Assembly: GCA_029259945.1 (NCBI GenBank)
Contig: JAJDEF010000012.1
Location: 62,001-126,000 of the forward strand
Origin: Planctomycetota bacterium
GTDB taxonomy: Bacteria > Planctomycetota > Planctomycetia > Pirellulales > Lacipirellulaceae
Reading direction: 5' to 3'
Length of the DNA stretch: 64,000 nt
In this document: positions 1 through 6,642 of the stretch, in pieces
Position numbering within the stretch: position 1 is the stretch's first letter
Layout of the letters: each line of letters opens with the position of its first letter
The notes under the pieces: model-generated
Databases searched by the model: none
Told to the model about the DNA's origin: nothing
Seen by the model: the letters and a program-made list of their open reading frames with translations, nothing else
Position numbers and translations under genes: made by a program

Positions 1-385
1 GCGAAAATTGGCCATTCCCATTTCGATCGGCAGCATCAATGGTGCCACTATTATTGCTGTCGTAAACCTTGCTCCAAGTTTCAGCTAACGGAGCTTGCTC
101 TAGGTAATCGAGTATAGAAACAACCCAACTGCCACGGTTTTGATTTTCAGGAACATCACCGGGGATGCCCATCTTGTTAATGTATCCGGGGAAATTCTTC
201 AGCGAGCTTTCACGCACTGCCAGTGCGGTTTGTAACTGCTTAAGATTATTCTTGCAGGTATTAGCTCGAGCTGCTTCGCGGGCCGACTGCACCGCCGGCA
301 GAAGGAGCCCGACGAGGGTACCGATAATGGCGATTACCACCAAGAGTTCGACCAGTGTGAATGCACTTTTTGCTGCTTGCCTCAT
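1..385 (-). CDS. DUF1559 (SBP_bac_10-like) pseudopilin-type protein, 5' part only
   Basis: This gene is absent from the ORF track because it runs off the left edge. Reading leftwards from ATG at 385 gives MRQAAKSA followed by [14 protein letters not shown], a type IV prepilin cleavage/methylation motif (cleavage expected after A8, Glu13 as the conserved E5). The helix continues to [25 protein letters not shown], the planctomycete DUF1559 hallmark. About 128 codons are visible and the C-terminal region lies outside the window. GGGAGA lies 7-8 nt before the ATG, while an upstream ATG hits a stop after two codons. Such proteins form a very large planctomycete paralogous family exported by a pseudopilin-like route. 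Their function is unknown. Confidence 0.93.
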   Translation of the reverse strand, partial: MRQAAKSAFTLVELLVVIAIIGTLVGLLLPAVQSAREAARANTCKNNLKQLQTALAVRESSLKNFPGYINKMGIPGDVPENQNRGSWVVSILDYLEQAPLAETWSKVYDSNNSGTIDAADRNGNGQFS

Positions 386-675
386 CTCATAGTTCTCCCA
401 GGCATTTTGGTGTGGAAGTTGCGCGAGTCATCTGTTCCTGCCGCGTGTGCCTACCACGCAGTATTCTAAGTCGCAACCAACGGGCCCCTCGTCGCCAAGC
501 ATGCGGGGGTCGGGAAAGGGAAAGTTTAGGATGATTACATCTGGCCCCAATCTCGCAAGCCTAGCCGCTTAATTGTCGCAAAACGGATCCCATTTGTCCA
601 GCAATGAGAGCCAAGCCAACCTGGATGGCCAATTGAGAAACGACCTCCTATCGGCTGATTTCCTAGGAGTTACCG
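386..675. other. Intergenic region upstream of the DUF1559 gene
   Basis: About 290 bp with no convincing ORF. It must hold the leftward promoter of the DUF1559 gene. A small dyad, CTCCTA (645-650) and TAGGAG (664-669), sits just before the IS insertion. Before insertion this stretch would have continued directly into the fae upstream region. Confidence 0.5.
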
Positions 676-683
676 CAATTTTC
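676..683. repeat. Target-site duplication, left copy (CAATTTTC)
   Basis: CAATTTTC directly abuts the outer end of the left terminal inverted repeat. The identical octamer occurs at 3144-3151 abutting the right repeat. An 8-9 bp duplication is typical of IS1-family transposition. Confidence 0.93.
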
Positions 684-702
684 GGTAGTGGTTCACTTTG
701 AA
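684..702 (+). repeat. Left terminal inverted repeat
   Basis: GGTAGTGGTTCACTTTGAA is a perfect 19-bp inverted match to 3125-3143. The transposase stop codon lies 5 bp inside it. Confidence 0.95.
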
Positions 703-707
703 AATAA

Positions 708-1577
708 CTATTTTCCAGCGGGCAAATAGCTGGTCAGCCGCCCACCAACTCGCTTTTCTTCCAGCTCAATCATCTTAACTAGATCGAGCACGGAAAACAC
801 CCTGTTGGCCAAGCCGGCAGCAACCGCAGGCGTGGTTTTCAGAGTTTGGTGCTTACGAATAAAGTTGTAATAGAAGTAGTGGAGGGCTATAGCGTGCTCG
901 TGGTTCTCTATTTTCTTGCTGAACCCGTTAGTTAGGCGAGTGAATCTCCTCATTGACATTCTCATGGTCAAGTTCTGCCTCTCCACATAGCTCGTGCTGA
1001 CGTGCTTGGGATCGGGGCTACCTGCCTTATCATTAGACTTGCAGCCTTGACAGACAGCAGGACTGTAGCGTTTCTCTTCTTTCTTCTCGGCCCCATATAC
1101 CTTGATCAGCATTGCGTAGTCCACGTTGCCCTGGAAAGCAGCTTCAACAGCTTCCAAATAGGGTTTGTGCCCATCGCTTGTCAATTGAATCCTCGTATCT
1201 ATTCTTTCCGCGACGTCCTTAACAAAGGCTGTTGCGTAATCAGTGTCACGTAGGCCGACCAAATAGCTAATGCACAGTTTGGAGTCGGCGTCGATGGCCG
1301 TCCAGGTCCATACGCTGCCGAACCCATCAGAGCCATTGTTCTTAGCTTTGTCCTTGCATCCACAAAAAGACCAGATTTCGTCTAGCTGGACTCGCTTAGA
1401 TTGCAGACCACGGACAAAGACATTGTGGTACTCGGCGCAAAAGGTGCCGACGTCTGCCAAAAGCCTCAATACCGTGATCTTAGAGGCACCGACCATACGA
1501 GCAGTGGAATTGATGGAATTCCCCTCAACTAGAGCACCCAGGATCGCAGCTCTTTTCTCTGTGCTTAGCTTTCTCAT
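708..1577 (-). CDS. IS1-family-like DDE transposase
   Basis: This 289-aa protein has an N-terminal helix-turn-helix at about residues 5-42 (EKRAAILGALVEGNSINSTA..), followed by an IS1-type catalytic domain. Candidate DDE residues are D66 in QLDEIWSF, D135 in LTSDGHKPY and E199 in SYVERQNLTMR, and the C-terminal region has HYFYYNFIRKHQTL. It is encoded by one continuous frame, unlike classical IS1 insA/insB, which needs a frameshift. The reading frame ends 5 bp from the left inverted repeat. Its start faces the P63C gene across a shared divergent promoter region. The enzyme is expected to excise or copy the element by acting on the 19-bp ends. The frame looks intact. Confidence 0.92.
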   Translation of the reverse strand: MRKLSTEKRAAILGALVEGNSINSTARMVGASKITVLRLLADVGTFCAEYHNVFVRGLQSKRVQLDEIWSFCGCKDKAKNNGSDGFGSVWTWTAIDADSKLCISYLVGLRDTDYATAFVKDVAERIDTRIQLTSDGHKPYLEAVEAAFQGNVDYAMLIKVYGAEKKEEKRYSPAVCQGCKSNDKAGSPDPKHVSTSYVERQNLTMRMSMRRFTRLTNGFSKKIENHEHAIALHYFYYNFIRKHQTLKTTPAVAAGLANRVFSVLDLVKMIELEEKRVGGRLTSYLPAGK

Positions 1578-1592
1578 TTATATCCTTCCGTT

Positions 1593-1636
1593 GCTTGACA
1601 GCCAAGCATATCATATAGTATAATTCGCTGTCAAGC
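1593..1636. promoter_or_regulatory. Divergent promoter/operator region of the IS element
   Basis: On the plus strand TTGACA (1595-1600) and TATAAT (1619-1624) are separated by 18 bp, a near-consensus sigma-70 promoter for the P63C gene. The region is bracketed by the inverted repeat GCTTGACAGC (1593-1602) and GCTGTCAAGC (1627-1636), so a second TTGACA faces the transposase. CAAGCATA also recurs directly on both sides. The layout suggests joint control of the transposase and passenger by a factor binding the dyad. Confidence 0.72.
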
Positions 1637-1677
1637 ATACAGTATACGTCTTACCCTAAAAAGCAGGAGATTTTCCG

Positions 1678-2673
1678 ATGGCAGAATTTGGTTCGAGTGA
1701 AGCTGGAAAAAGGGGCGGAAAAGCCCGTGCGTTAAAGTTGACAGCAGATCAAAGAAGTGAAATCGCCAGGAAAGCTGCTCAAGAAAGGTGGGCGGATAAG
1801 CTGCCGCGTGCGACACATGGTTCGCCAGACCATCCTCTTTGTATTGGCGAAATCGAGATACCGTGCTATGTGCTTGATGATGGGCGGCGTGTTTTTGTTC
1901 AGGCGGGCATGTTAAAAGGGCTGGATATGAGCCAAGGAACAGCAGGTCGAGGTCAAGGTGATCGTCTTGGGCGTTTTATCGCCACAAAAGGTATCAAACC
2001 CTATGTAAACAAGGATTTGTCGGATGTGATCACCAACCCGATTAAATTCCGCAGCCGCGCTGGTGGCATTGCTTACGGCTACGAGGCAACAGTCTTGGCT
2101 GATCTATGCGATGCCGTTCTTGCGGCTAGGAAAAGCGGCAAATTGCACTACCAACAAGAGCACATAGCCACGCAGTGCGAAATCTTGGTACGTGGATTTG
2201 CTCGTGTCGGCATTATTGCCCTAGTCGACGAGGCAACAGGTTTTCAATACGACAGGTCTCGCCGAGCGCTGGAGGAAATACTTGAAGCGTTTATCAAAGA
2301 TGAGCTTGGAAGGTGGGCAAAGAGATTCCCGGACGAGTTTTACGTAGAGCTATTTCGTCTCAAGGGATTAAAGTGGCCATCGCAGAAGAACCCCCCACAA
2401 TACGTTGGTCACTGGACCAATAATCTCGTTTACAAGCGACTAGCACCCGGAGTTTTGGACGAATTGCGAGCCAAGACTCCCGTAACAAGACGCGGCCATA
2501 GAAAAAACCGCTTCCACCAATGGCTCACCAACGACGTAGGGCATCCTAAGCTTCAGGAACATATTTCAGCGTTGGTCGCACTGATGAAGTCATCGGATGA
2601 TTGGGATGACTTCGAGAAGAGGCTGAATAAAGCGTTACCTAAATTTAAGGCGCTGCCGTTGTTCGACGGTTAG
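1678..2673 (+). CDS. P63C-domain protein, passenger gene of the IS element
   Basis: This 331-aa protein starts at ATG with AGGAGA 9-10 nt upstream. The N-terminal segment AGKRGGKARALKLTADQ..RKAAQERW (residues about 9-38) is a basic KGGKARA-type motif seen at the head of various DNA-associated proteins. The C-terminal third has the P63C-domain pattern: WPSQKNPPQYVGHWTNNLVY, APGVLDELRAKTP, RRGHRKNRFHQWL, then GHPKLQEHISALVALMKSSD. P63C proteins occur in phages and chromosomal islands and their biochemical role is unknown. The gene diverges from the transposase and shares its control region. As cargo it may modulate transposition, help persistence of the element, or act on the host; the sequence does not decide. 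Confidence 0.85.
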   Translation: MAEFGSSEAGKRGGKARALKLTADQRSEIARKAAQERWADKLPRATHGSPDHPLCIGEIEIPCYVLDDGRRVFVQAGMLKGLDMSQGTAGRGQGDRLGRFIATKGIKPYVNKDLSDVITNPIKFRSRAGGIAYGYEATVLADLCDAVLAARKSGKLHYQQEHIATQCEILVRGFARVGIIALVDEATGFQYDRSRRALEEILEAFIKDELGRWAKRFPDEFYVELFRLKGLKWPSQKNPPQYVGHWTNNLVYKRLAPGVLDELRAKTPVTRRGHRKNRFHQWLTNDVGHPKLQEHISALVALMKSSDDWDDFEKRLNKALPKFKALPLFDG

Positions 2674-2881
2674 GAGGATTTTGAGAGCCCGATTCATGCC
2701 CAGCCTCAAAAGCAGCCCGAAGAAGCGTCATGCCACGTTCGTCGACATTCTGAATGCTGGCGGACCATTGCGCCCACGCCGTCTCAAGACCACATGGCAG
2801 GCTCCCTGCGGCTGTAGATTTCCCAACCATACGGGCTGCATTTTCGTTTGGGTCTGGGTTATGCTCATTGTCTCGTGCCAT
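2645..2881 (-). CDS. Small hypothetical passenger protein (leaderless start likely)
   Basis: This is a 78-aa protein if started at the ATG at 2881 (MARDNEHNPDP). The ORF track extends 15 codons further upstream, to 2926. It is hydrophilic, with MVGKSTAAGSLPCGLETAW then AQWSASIQNVDERGMTLLRAAFEAG, amphipathic and probably helical. I do not recognise the family. A perfect extended -10 element (TGCTATAAT) ends 6 nt before this ATG, so the message would start at or next to the ATG, which favours the shorter form. Its 3' end overlaps the P63C 3' end by 29 bp in antisense. The plus-strand ORF 2681-2920 in the same place is taken as a shadow. Confidence 0.55.
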   Translation of the reverse strand: MARDNEHNPDPNENAARMVGKSTAAGSLPCGLETAWAQWSASIQNVDERGMTLLRAAFEAGHESGSQNPPNRRTTAAP

Positions 2882-2887
2882 GAAGGT

Positions 2888-2896
2888 ATTATAGCA
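2888..2896 (-). promoter_or_regulatory. Extended -10 promoter element TGCTATAAT
   Basis: Read on the minus strand, TG-C-TATAAT is followed by six bases and then ATG. This spacing would put the transcription start at the start codon, giving a leaderless message for the small leftward gene. Confidence 0.55.
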
Positions 2897-2924
2897 AATA
2901 GTGTGAGCAGTAGGAGTTGAAATC

Positions 2925-3134
2925 ATGTCGAAGGGTCTTAAGTGTCCATTGTGCGGTTCGTGGTATTCGGACGACAGGAATCAGGAAATATGGTTTTCCG
3001 CAGGCGACGTATGCAACAATCAAAGCAAGAGCGGACTGAACCCTGAAAAGTGTTCGACAGACCATCCTTGCCCAGGTATTCTTGCCCCCGTGGATGATTT
3101 GAAAAACGGCGGTCAAAAAGTAGATTCAAAGTGA
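2925..3134 (+). CDS. Small Cys-rich (zinc-ribbon-like) passenger protein
   Basis: A 69-aa protein starting at ATG with TAGGAG nine nt upstream. It has C7-x2-C10 (LKCPLCGSW) plus C30, C43 and C49, a plausible treble-clef or zinc-ribbon set. There are no membrane segments. The TGA stop (3132-3134) lies inside the right inverted repeat (3125-3143), so the gene is physically part of the element's end. Transcription of this gene runs straight out of the element towards fae. The family is not recognised. The good ribosome site and the Cys spacing argue that it is real. Confidence 0.65.
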   Translation: MSKGLKCPLCGSWYSDDRNQEIWFSAGDVCNNQSKSGLNPEKCSTDHPCPGILAPVDDLKNGGQKVDSK

Positions 3135-3143
3135 ACCACTACC
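3125..3143 (-). repeat. Right terminal inverted repeat
   Basis: The reverse complement reads GGTAGTGGTTCACTTTGAA, identical over 19 bp to the left end. The last passenger gene terminates within it. Confidence 0.95.
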
Positions 3144-3151
3144 CAATTTTC
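3144..3151. repeat. Target-site duplication, right copy (CAATTTTC)
   Basis: This octamer is identical to 676-683 and abuts the right inverted repeat. Confidence 0.93.
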
Positions 3152-3157
3152 GGGTAG

Positions 3158-3187
3158 TTGAACCCTCGACACAGGCGCTGGTATGTT
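3158..3187 (+). promoter_or_regulatory. Possible sigma-70-type promoter of fae
   Basis: TTGAAC (3158-3163) and TATGTT (3182-3187) are spaced by 18 bp and lie 62 bp before the fae ATG. The -35 hexamer begins six bp outside the target duplication, so the IS insertion spared the core promoter but replaced everything upstream. Confidence 0.4.
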
Positions 3188-3248
3188 AGCGGACTATCAG
3201 CCAATCGACTGGAATGTCCCCACGAGTTTTATTCAGGAGAACCAACCG

Positions 3249-3746
3249 ATGTCGATGTTCATCGGAGAAGCACTAGCCGGCGATGGCAACGAGATTGCTC
3301 ATATCGACCTGCTGATCGGCAGCAAGGACGGCCCGGTGGGCGTGGCGTTTGCCAACGCCTTGGCCCGTCAGAGCGAAGGTCATTCGAATTTATTGGCCGT
3401 GTTGACCCCCAATCTGGCGGTCAAGCCGGCGACGGTGATGATTACCAAAGTCACGATCAAAGGCATGCGCCAAGCTGTGCAAATGTTTGGCCCTGCCCAG
3501 GCGGCAGTAGCCAAAGCAATCGCCGACTCGGTGGGCGAGGGCGTAATTCCCAGCAGCGAGGCCGAAAACTTAGTCTGCGTCTGCGGCGTGTTCATTCACC
3601 CCGAAGCTGCCGACGACAAAAAGATTTATGATTACAACTACGAAGCCACCAAAATGGCGGTGAAAAGCGCAATGGAAGGCCAGCCAACCGTCGACGAAAT
3701 GCTCGCCGGCAAAGACGAAGCATTACATCCGTTCCGTGGTTTCTGA
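3249..3746 (+). CDS. fae: Formaldehyde-activating enzyme
   Basis: Fae condenses formaldehyde with tetrahydromethanopterin (H4MPT) to give methylene-H4MPT, the entry step of the H4MPT-linked C1 pathway in the cytoplasm. From ATG 3249 the protein has 165 aa, close to known Fae. The N-terminus FIGEALAGDGNEIAHIDLLIG carries the catalytic histidine (H18 here, H17 in the Methylorubrum enzyme). KVTIKGMRQAVQMFGPAQ and YNYEATK are also characteristic. CAGGAGAA lies 8 nt before this ATG. The longer ORF-track form from 3183 would overlap the promoter. The next gene encodes the next enzyme of the pathway. The IS element ends 97 bp upstream of the ATG. Confidence 0.96.
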   Translation: MSMFIGEALAGDGNEIAHIDLLIGSKDGPVGVAFANALARQSEGHSNLLAVLTPNLAVKPATVMITKVTIKGMRQAVQMFGPAQAAVAKAIADSVGEGVIPSSEAENLVCVCGVFIHPEAADDKKIYDYNYEATKMAVKSAMEGQPTVDEMLAGKDEALHPFRGF

Positions 3747-3773
3747 TTGCAGATTTCGGTCGAGATCGCTGCT

Positions 3774-4646
3774 ATGAAAAATATCCTCCTTTGTCTCGAC
3801 AGCGACCCCCAGCCAAGTGTGTTCGATAGCATCGCTGCGATCGATGCCGGCGTCGATCATTTGCTTCGCTACGGCGGAGTCCAACCAGACGACGTTCGTG
3901 ATTTGATCCATGGTGCGATGTTTACCCGTGTCGACCAAATGCTGAAGCATACAGCGGTGTTTGTAGGCGGATCCGACGTACATGCGGGAGAGCAGTTGCT
4001 CGCTGCGGCGCAAAAGGCCTTTTTCGATCACCTGCGAGTCTCTCTGATGCTTGATAGCAACGGCGCAAATACCACTGCGGCCGCAGCCGTGATTGCGGCA
4101 CGACGGCATGTGCCATTGGCACAGGAAACGACTGCCGTGGTGCTCGGTGCCACAGGGCCCGTCGGACAGCGTGTCGTTCGAATGTTAGCCAAAGAAGGCG
4201 TAGAAGTACGGGTGGTCTCGCGCCGGCTGCCTCGAGCCGAAGGGGTCTGCCATCGGATTTCGCGGGCGGTGGCTGGCGCTCGAGTAACCCCACACGCGGC
4301 TGAGGGCACGGAGGTCGCTGAATTGACCCAGGTGGCCCAGCTAGTGATTTCGGCAGGTGCCGCTGGAGTAGAACTATTAAGCAATAAAGCCAGGCAGGCG
4401 GCCTCGTCGGCAGCCGTGGTCATCGACCTAAATGCGGTGCCCCCAGCAGGAATTGGCGGCATTGAAACGACTGATCATGGAACCAAGCGTGACGGTCAGA
4501 TTTGCTACGGGGCAGTCGGCGTAGGCGGCCTAAAGATGAAAATCCATAAGGCAGCCATCCACCGATTGTTCCAAGCCAATGACTTGGTGCTCGATGCGGA
4601 CGAAATCTACGACCTAGGAAAGAGAATCGACCATGACACTCCTTAG
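3774..4646 (+). CDS. mtdC: NAD(P)-dependent methylene-H4MPT dehydrogenase (MtdB/MtdC type)
   Basis: Oxidises methylene-H4MPT to methenyl-H4MPT with NAD(P), the step after Fae. The protein has 290 aa from ATG 3774 (MKNILLCLDSDPQPSVFDSI), whereas the ORF track begins at an upstream TTG. A Rossmann dinucleotide-binding stretch, AVVLGATGPVGQRVVRMLA, lies at about residues 126-146. The N-terminal Mtd domain has DAGVDHLLRYGGVQPDDV, and the C-terminal half has YGAVGVGGLKMKIHKAAI. Planctomycete enzymes of this group have been named MtdC. I chose that symbol from the taxon rather than from residue-level proof, and MtdB is the alternative. It follows fae with a 27-bp gap, presumably in one operon. Confidence 0.87.
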   Translation: MKNILLCLDSDPQPSVFDSIAAIDAGVDHLLRYGGVQPDDVRDLIHGAMFTRVDQMLKHTAVFVGGSDVHAGEQLLAAAQKAFFDHLRVSLMLDSNGANTTAAAAVIAARRHVPLAQETTAVVLGATGPVGQRVVRMLAKEGVEVRVVSRRLPRAEGVCHRISRAVAGARVTPHAAEGTEVAELTQVAQLVISAGAAGVELLSNKARQAASSAAVVIDLNAVPPAGIGGIETTDHGTKRDGQICYGAVGVGGLKMKIHKAAIHRLFQANDLVLDADEIYDLGKRIDHDTP

Positions 4647-4660
4647 AGCAACCCTGATCT

Positions 4661-5218
4661 GTGGCTAAACGATCGACCCGCCGTTCTACAAATTCTAATT
4701 CGCTGTCGGTCGCCCGTGCGCAGAGTGGCCAAGGGTGGGTGCTTGTCGCGCCGCGTGCGGTTCGAGAATGCGCAGAGGACTTAGAAGAAGTCCGCCTGAT
4801 GATCGACGCAGGCGAACATGAAATTGCGATCGACGAACTACATTGGCTATTGGGCAACGAGCATGACTTGATCGAAGCGCATTTTCTGCTTGGCAAATTG
4901 GCCGTCGAAGCAAAGAATGACATCCCCCTGGCACGAGGGCATTTTGGCGTGGGATACCAATTGGGAATGAAAGCCCTACGACGTGCCAAAATGCCAAAGC
5001 CTGTTCCGGCGCTCCATCCAGCGAACCATTTGTTCTTCGATGCCGGCCGAGGACTCATCTGGTGCCTGCATAGTCTTGGCAAGTCGGAAATGGCCATCGA
5101 GATTGTGCAGCAACTCCTAGCGATTGACCCTGATGACCCTTTGAGATTGGGGGCTTGGCTCGATGAAATCCGCACCGACGGCAAGCAAGTGGTGGATCTC
5201 GGTTCGCTGTTAGGCTAA
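4661..5218 (+). CDS. Hypothetical helical repeat (TPR-like) protein in the C1 operon
   Basis: This 185-aa protein starts at GTG (MAKRSTRRSTNSNSL) 15 bp after mtdC. The first 20 residues are basic. The rest is a helical array with TPR-like pieces: IDAGEHEIAIDELHWLLGNE, DLIEAHFLLGKLAVEA and SLGKSEMAIEIVQQLLAIDPDDP. There is no signal peptide, so it is probably cytoplasmic. The close spacing suggests cotranscription with fae and mtdC, but no enzymatic motif is visible. Its stop overlaps the stop of the convergent gene by four bases. Confidence 0.75.
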   Translation: MAKRSTRRSTNSNSLSVARAQSGQGWVLVAPRAVRECAEDLEEVRLMIDAGEHEIAIDELHWLLGNEHDLIEAHFLLGKLAVEAKNDIPLARGHFGVGYQLGMKALRRAKMPKPVPALHPANHLFFDAGRGLIWCLHSLGKSEMAIEIVQQLLAIDPDDPLRLGAWLDEIRTDGKQVVDLGSLLG

Positions 5219-6534
5219 GGCAGTGGAATATCAGTCAGCTCATAGTCGATAGGCACCCGGACGATCGATGCGGGCGTTTGGTAAACCCATGTGTAGCTAT
5301 CGATATCGTCGTCGGGAAGCTCGAAGAAATACGCCAAGCCGACTTCTTGTTCTGACTGCATGGTGGTCTCGAAACCGGCGTGATCGATAATCTCGTTATT
5401 CTTGTCGAGCAGGTACGTCGTATTCTGAAAGACCCAGCCACGATGCGACTCGAGCGCCGCTTCCTCGCTGTTGACCTGCAGCCGCATGTGGATTTCCCAA
5501 AGCTCACGGTTCTTACGAACGCGGTCGACGATCACCGTCACTCCGCCGCGTTGCTGCTTTGCGGTTTTGAGTTTCTGTAAATCGGTAAAGCGAAACTCGG
5601 CCATTCGGCCAGGGACGAGGGCTGAAAATTGGCCCCTGATGCTAGTGAGCTTGGTCACGCTGCGTGGAGGGAGTTCAATTGGAATGGTCAGCTCGGTGGC
5701 GTGATTGCCAGGCTGCACCTCTACCTCAAGCACGGCTTGCGAATTGGCAAGAGGAATCTTGGTGCCGTCGTCGCCAGTAATCTCGATCTGGTCAACGGCT
5801 TGCGACAGCGCGATGGGCCGAAGGCGAGGTTCCCAGGCAATTTCTAGTTCGAGTCGCAACCCTTGCTGCGACGGAGTGCGTAGTCCGCGTTGGGCGAGAA
5901 CGCTGGTCGCCTCGACTCGAAAAGGCCCTGCGTAGCTCGCTTTTCCCACGCGTGATGTCACACCCTCGTCTTCCTCGACCACGGCGAGAGACTCTTCTCC
6001 TGAAAAAGGATAAAGGCTTAGCCGAGCTTGGTCCAAAATTTTGTCCAGGGCAGGCCAAAACTCCTCGTCCTCGATTTCAAGGGCCACACTTCGAGGCTCG
6101 GCATCTTGGCCGAATTGATCGCGATAGTCGACCAACCGATTCCCTGTCTGTTCGTAGATTTTATCGAACAAATCTGCTAGGTCGGCTTCATGTTCACTCA
6201 GCGTTAGTCTGCTAGCCGTCGAGGTGCTTTTAGCTTGCCGGTTTTCGAGTTGTTGTCGCACTCGTGTGAGGCGAAGGCGGACTTCTTCGGGCATGCCTTC
6301 GATGGGTTCAGGTAGGAGCAACAAGAACGCATCGAGGGCTGTCGGATCGTCACCCGGAGCTAGCTTCATCAGTTCCTGCTCGGCTTGATCGCGGCGCACG
6401 GCTCGGTCGTCGTTGAGTTGGCGAACCAGCGGCTCGACGCGGTTGATGAGCCGCGGGTCGAGTTCCTCAGTCCATGAGATGACACCCCCTCCCAGGAAGA
6501 AAGTGACGCTTAGAAAGACAATCAAACTACGCAT
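5215..6534 (-). CDS. Secreted planctomycete protein of unknown function
   Basis: This 439-aa protein starts with a signal peptide (MRSLIVFLSVTFFLGGGVISW). The early part is helical and charged (LDPRLINRVEPLVRQLNDDRAVRRDQAEQELMKL), resembling a HEAT-like segment. The central part contains a short secretin-like or STN-like stretch (LADLFDKIYEQTGNRLVDY), and the rest is mainly beta-rich. I do not recognise a named family; similar signal-bearing proteins are common in planctomycetes. It converges on the TPR-like gene with a 4-bp stop overlap and is divergent from the DUF1570 gene, 108 bp away. Confidence 0.78.
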   Translation of the reverse strand: MRSLIVFLSVTFFLGGGVISWTEELDPRLINRVEPLVRQLNDDRAVRRDQAEQELMKLAPGDDPTALDAFLLLLPEPIEGMPEEVRLRLTRVRQQLENRQAKSTSTASRLTLSEHEADLADLFDKIYEQTGNRLVDYRDQFGQDAEPRSVALEIEDEEFWPALDKILDQARLSLYPFSGEESLAVVEEDEGVTSRVGKASYAGPFRVEATSVLAQRGLRTPSQQGLRLELEIAWEPRLRPIALSQAVDQIEITGDDGTKIPLANSQAVLEVEVQPGNHATELTIPIELPPRSVTKLTSIRGQFSALVPGRMAEFRFTDLQKLKTAKQQRGGVTVIVDRVRKNRELWEIHMRLQVNSEEAALESHRGWVFQNTTYLLDKNNEIIDHAGFETTMQSEQEVGLAYFFELPDDDIDSYTWVYQTPASIVRVPIDYELTDIPLP

Positions 6535-6642
6535 GATGGTTTCCTCGCTCCCAAGGGGCGAATACAGGCGGAGAACCTATTGTAACGGGCATACAGATTC
6601 TGACGAATGCTTATGTCGTGCGTAAGCTAAGATTTATTTAGT

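Larger units (their letters stand above)
684..3143. mobile_element. IS1-family-like insertion element with passenger genes (2460 bp)
   Basis: The ends are perfect 19-bp inverted repeats (GGTAGTGGTTCACTTTGAA) flanked by an 8-bp direct duplication CAATTTTC, so the boundaries are exact. Inside are a leftward DDE transposase with IS1-type architecture, a rightward P63C-domain gene, a leftward small gene and a rightward small Zn-ribbon-like gene. IS1-family elements are usually about 0.7-1.2 kb with only the transposase, so this one is roughly twice the usual size because of the passengers. The sequence looks more A+T-rich than its neighbours. Perfect ends and duplication suggest recent insertion and an element that is probably still functional. 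Confidence 0.93.

Noticed and set aside
2681-2920. Plus-strand ORF of 79 aa in the IS element
   Set aside because: Its composition is odd and it lies antisense to a better-composed small gene with a clear -10 element.
684-3143. Composite transposon with two IS copies
   Set aside because: Only one transposase and one pair of ends are present; the ends are short terminal repeats, not whole IS elements.
3158-3631. 157-aa ORF overlapping fae
   Set aside because: It is an Arg/Ser-rich shadow of fae in another frame.
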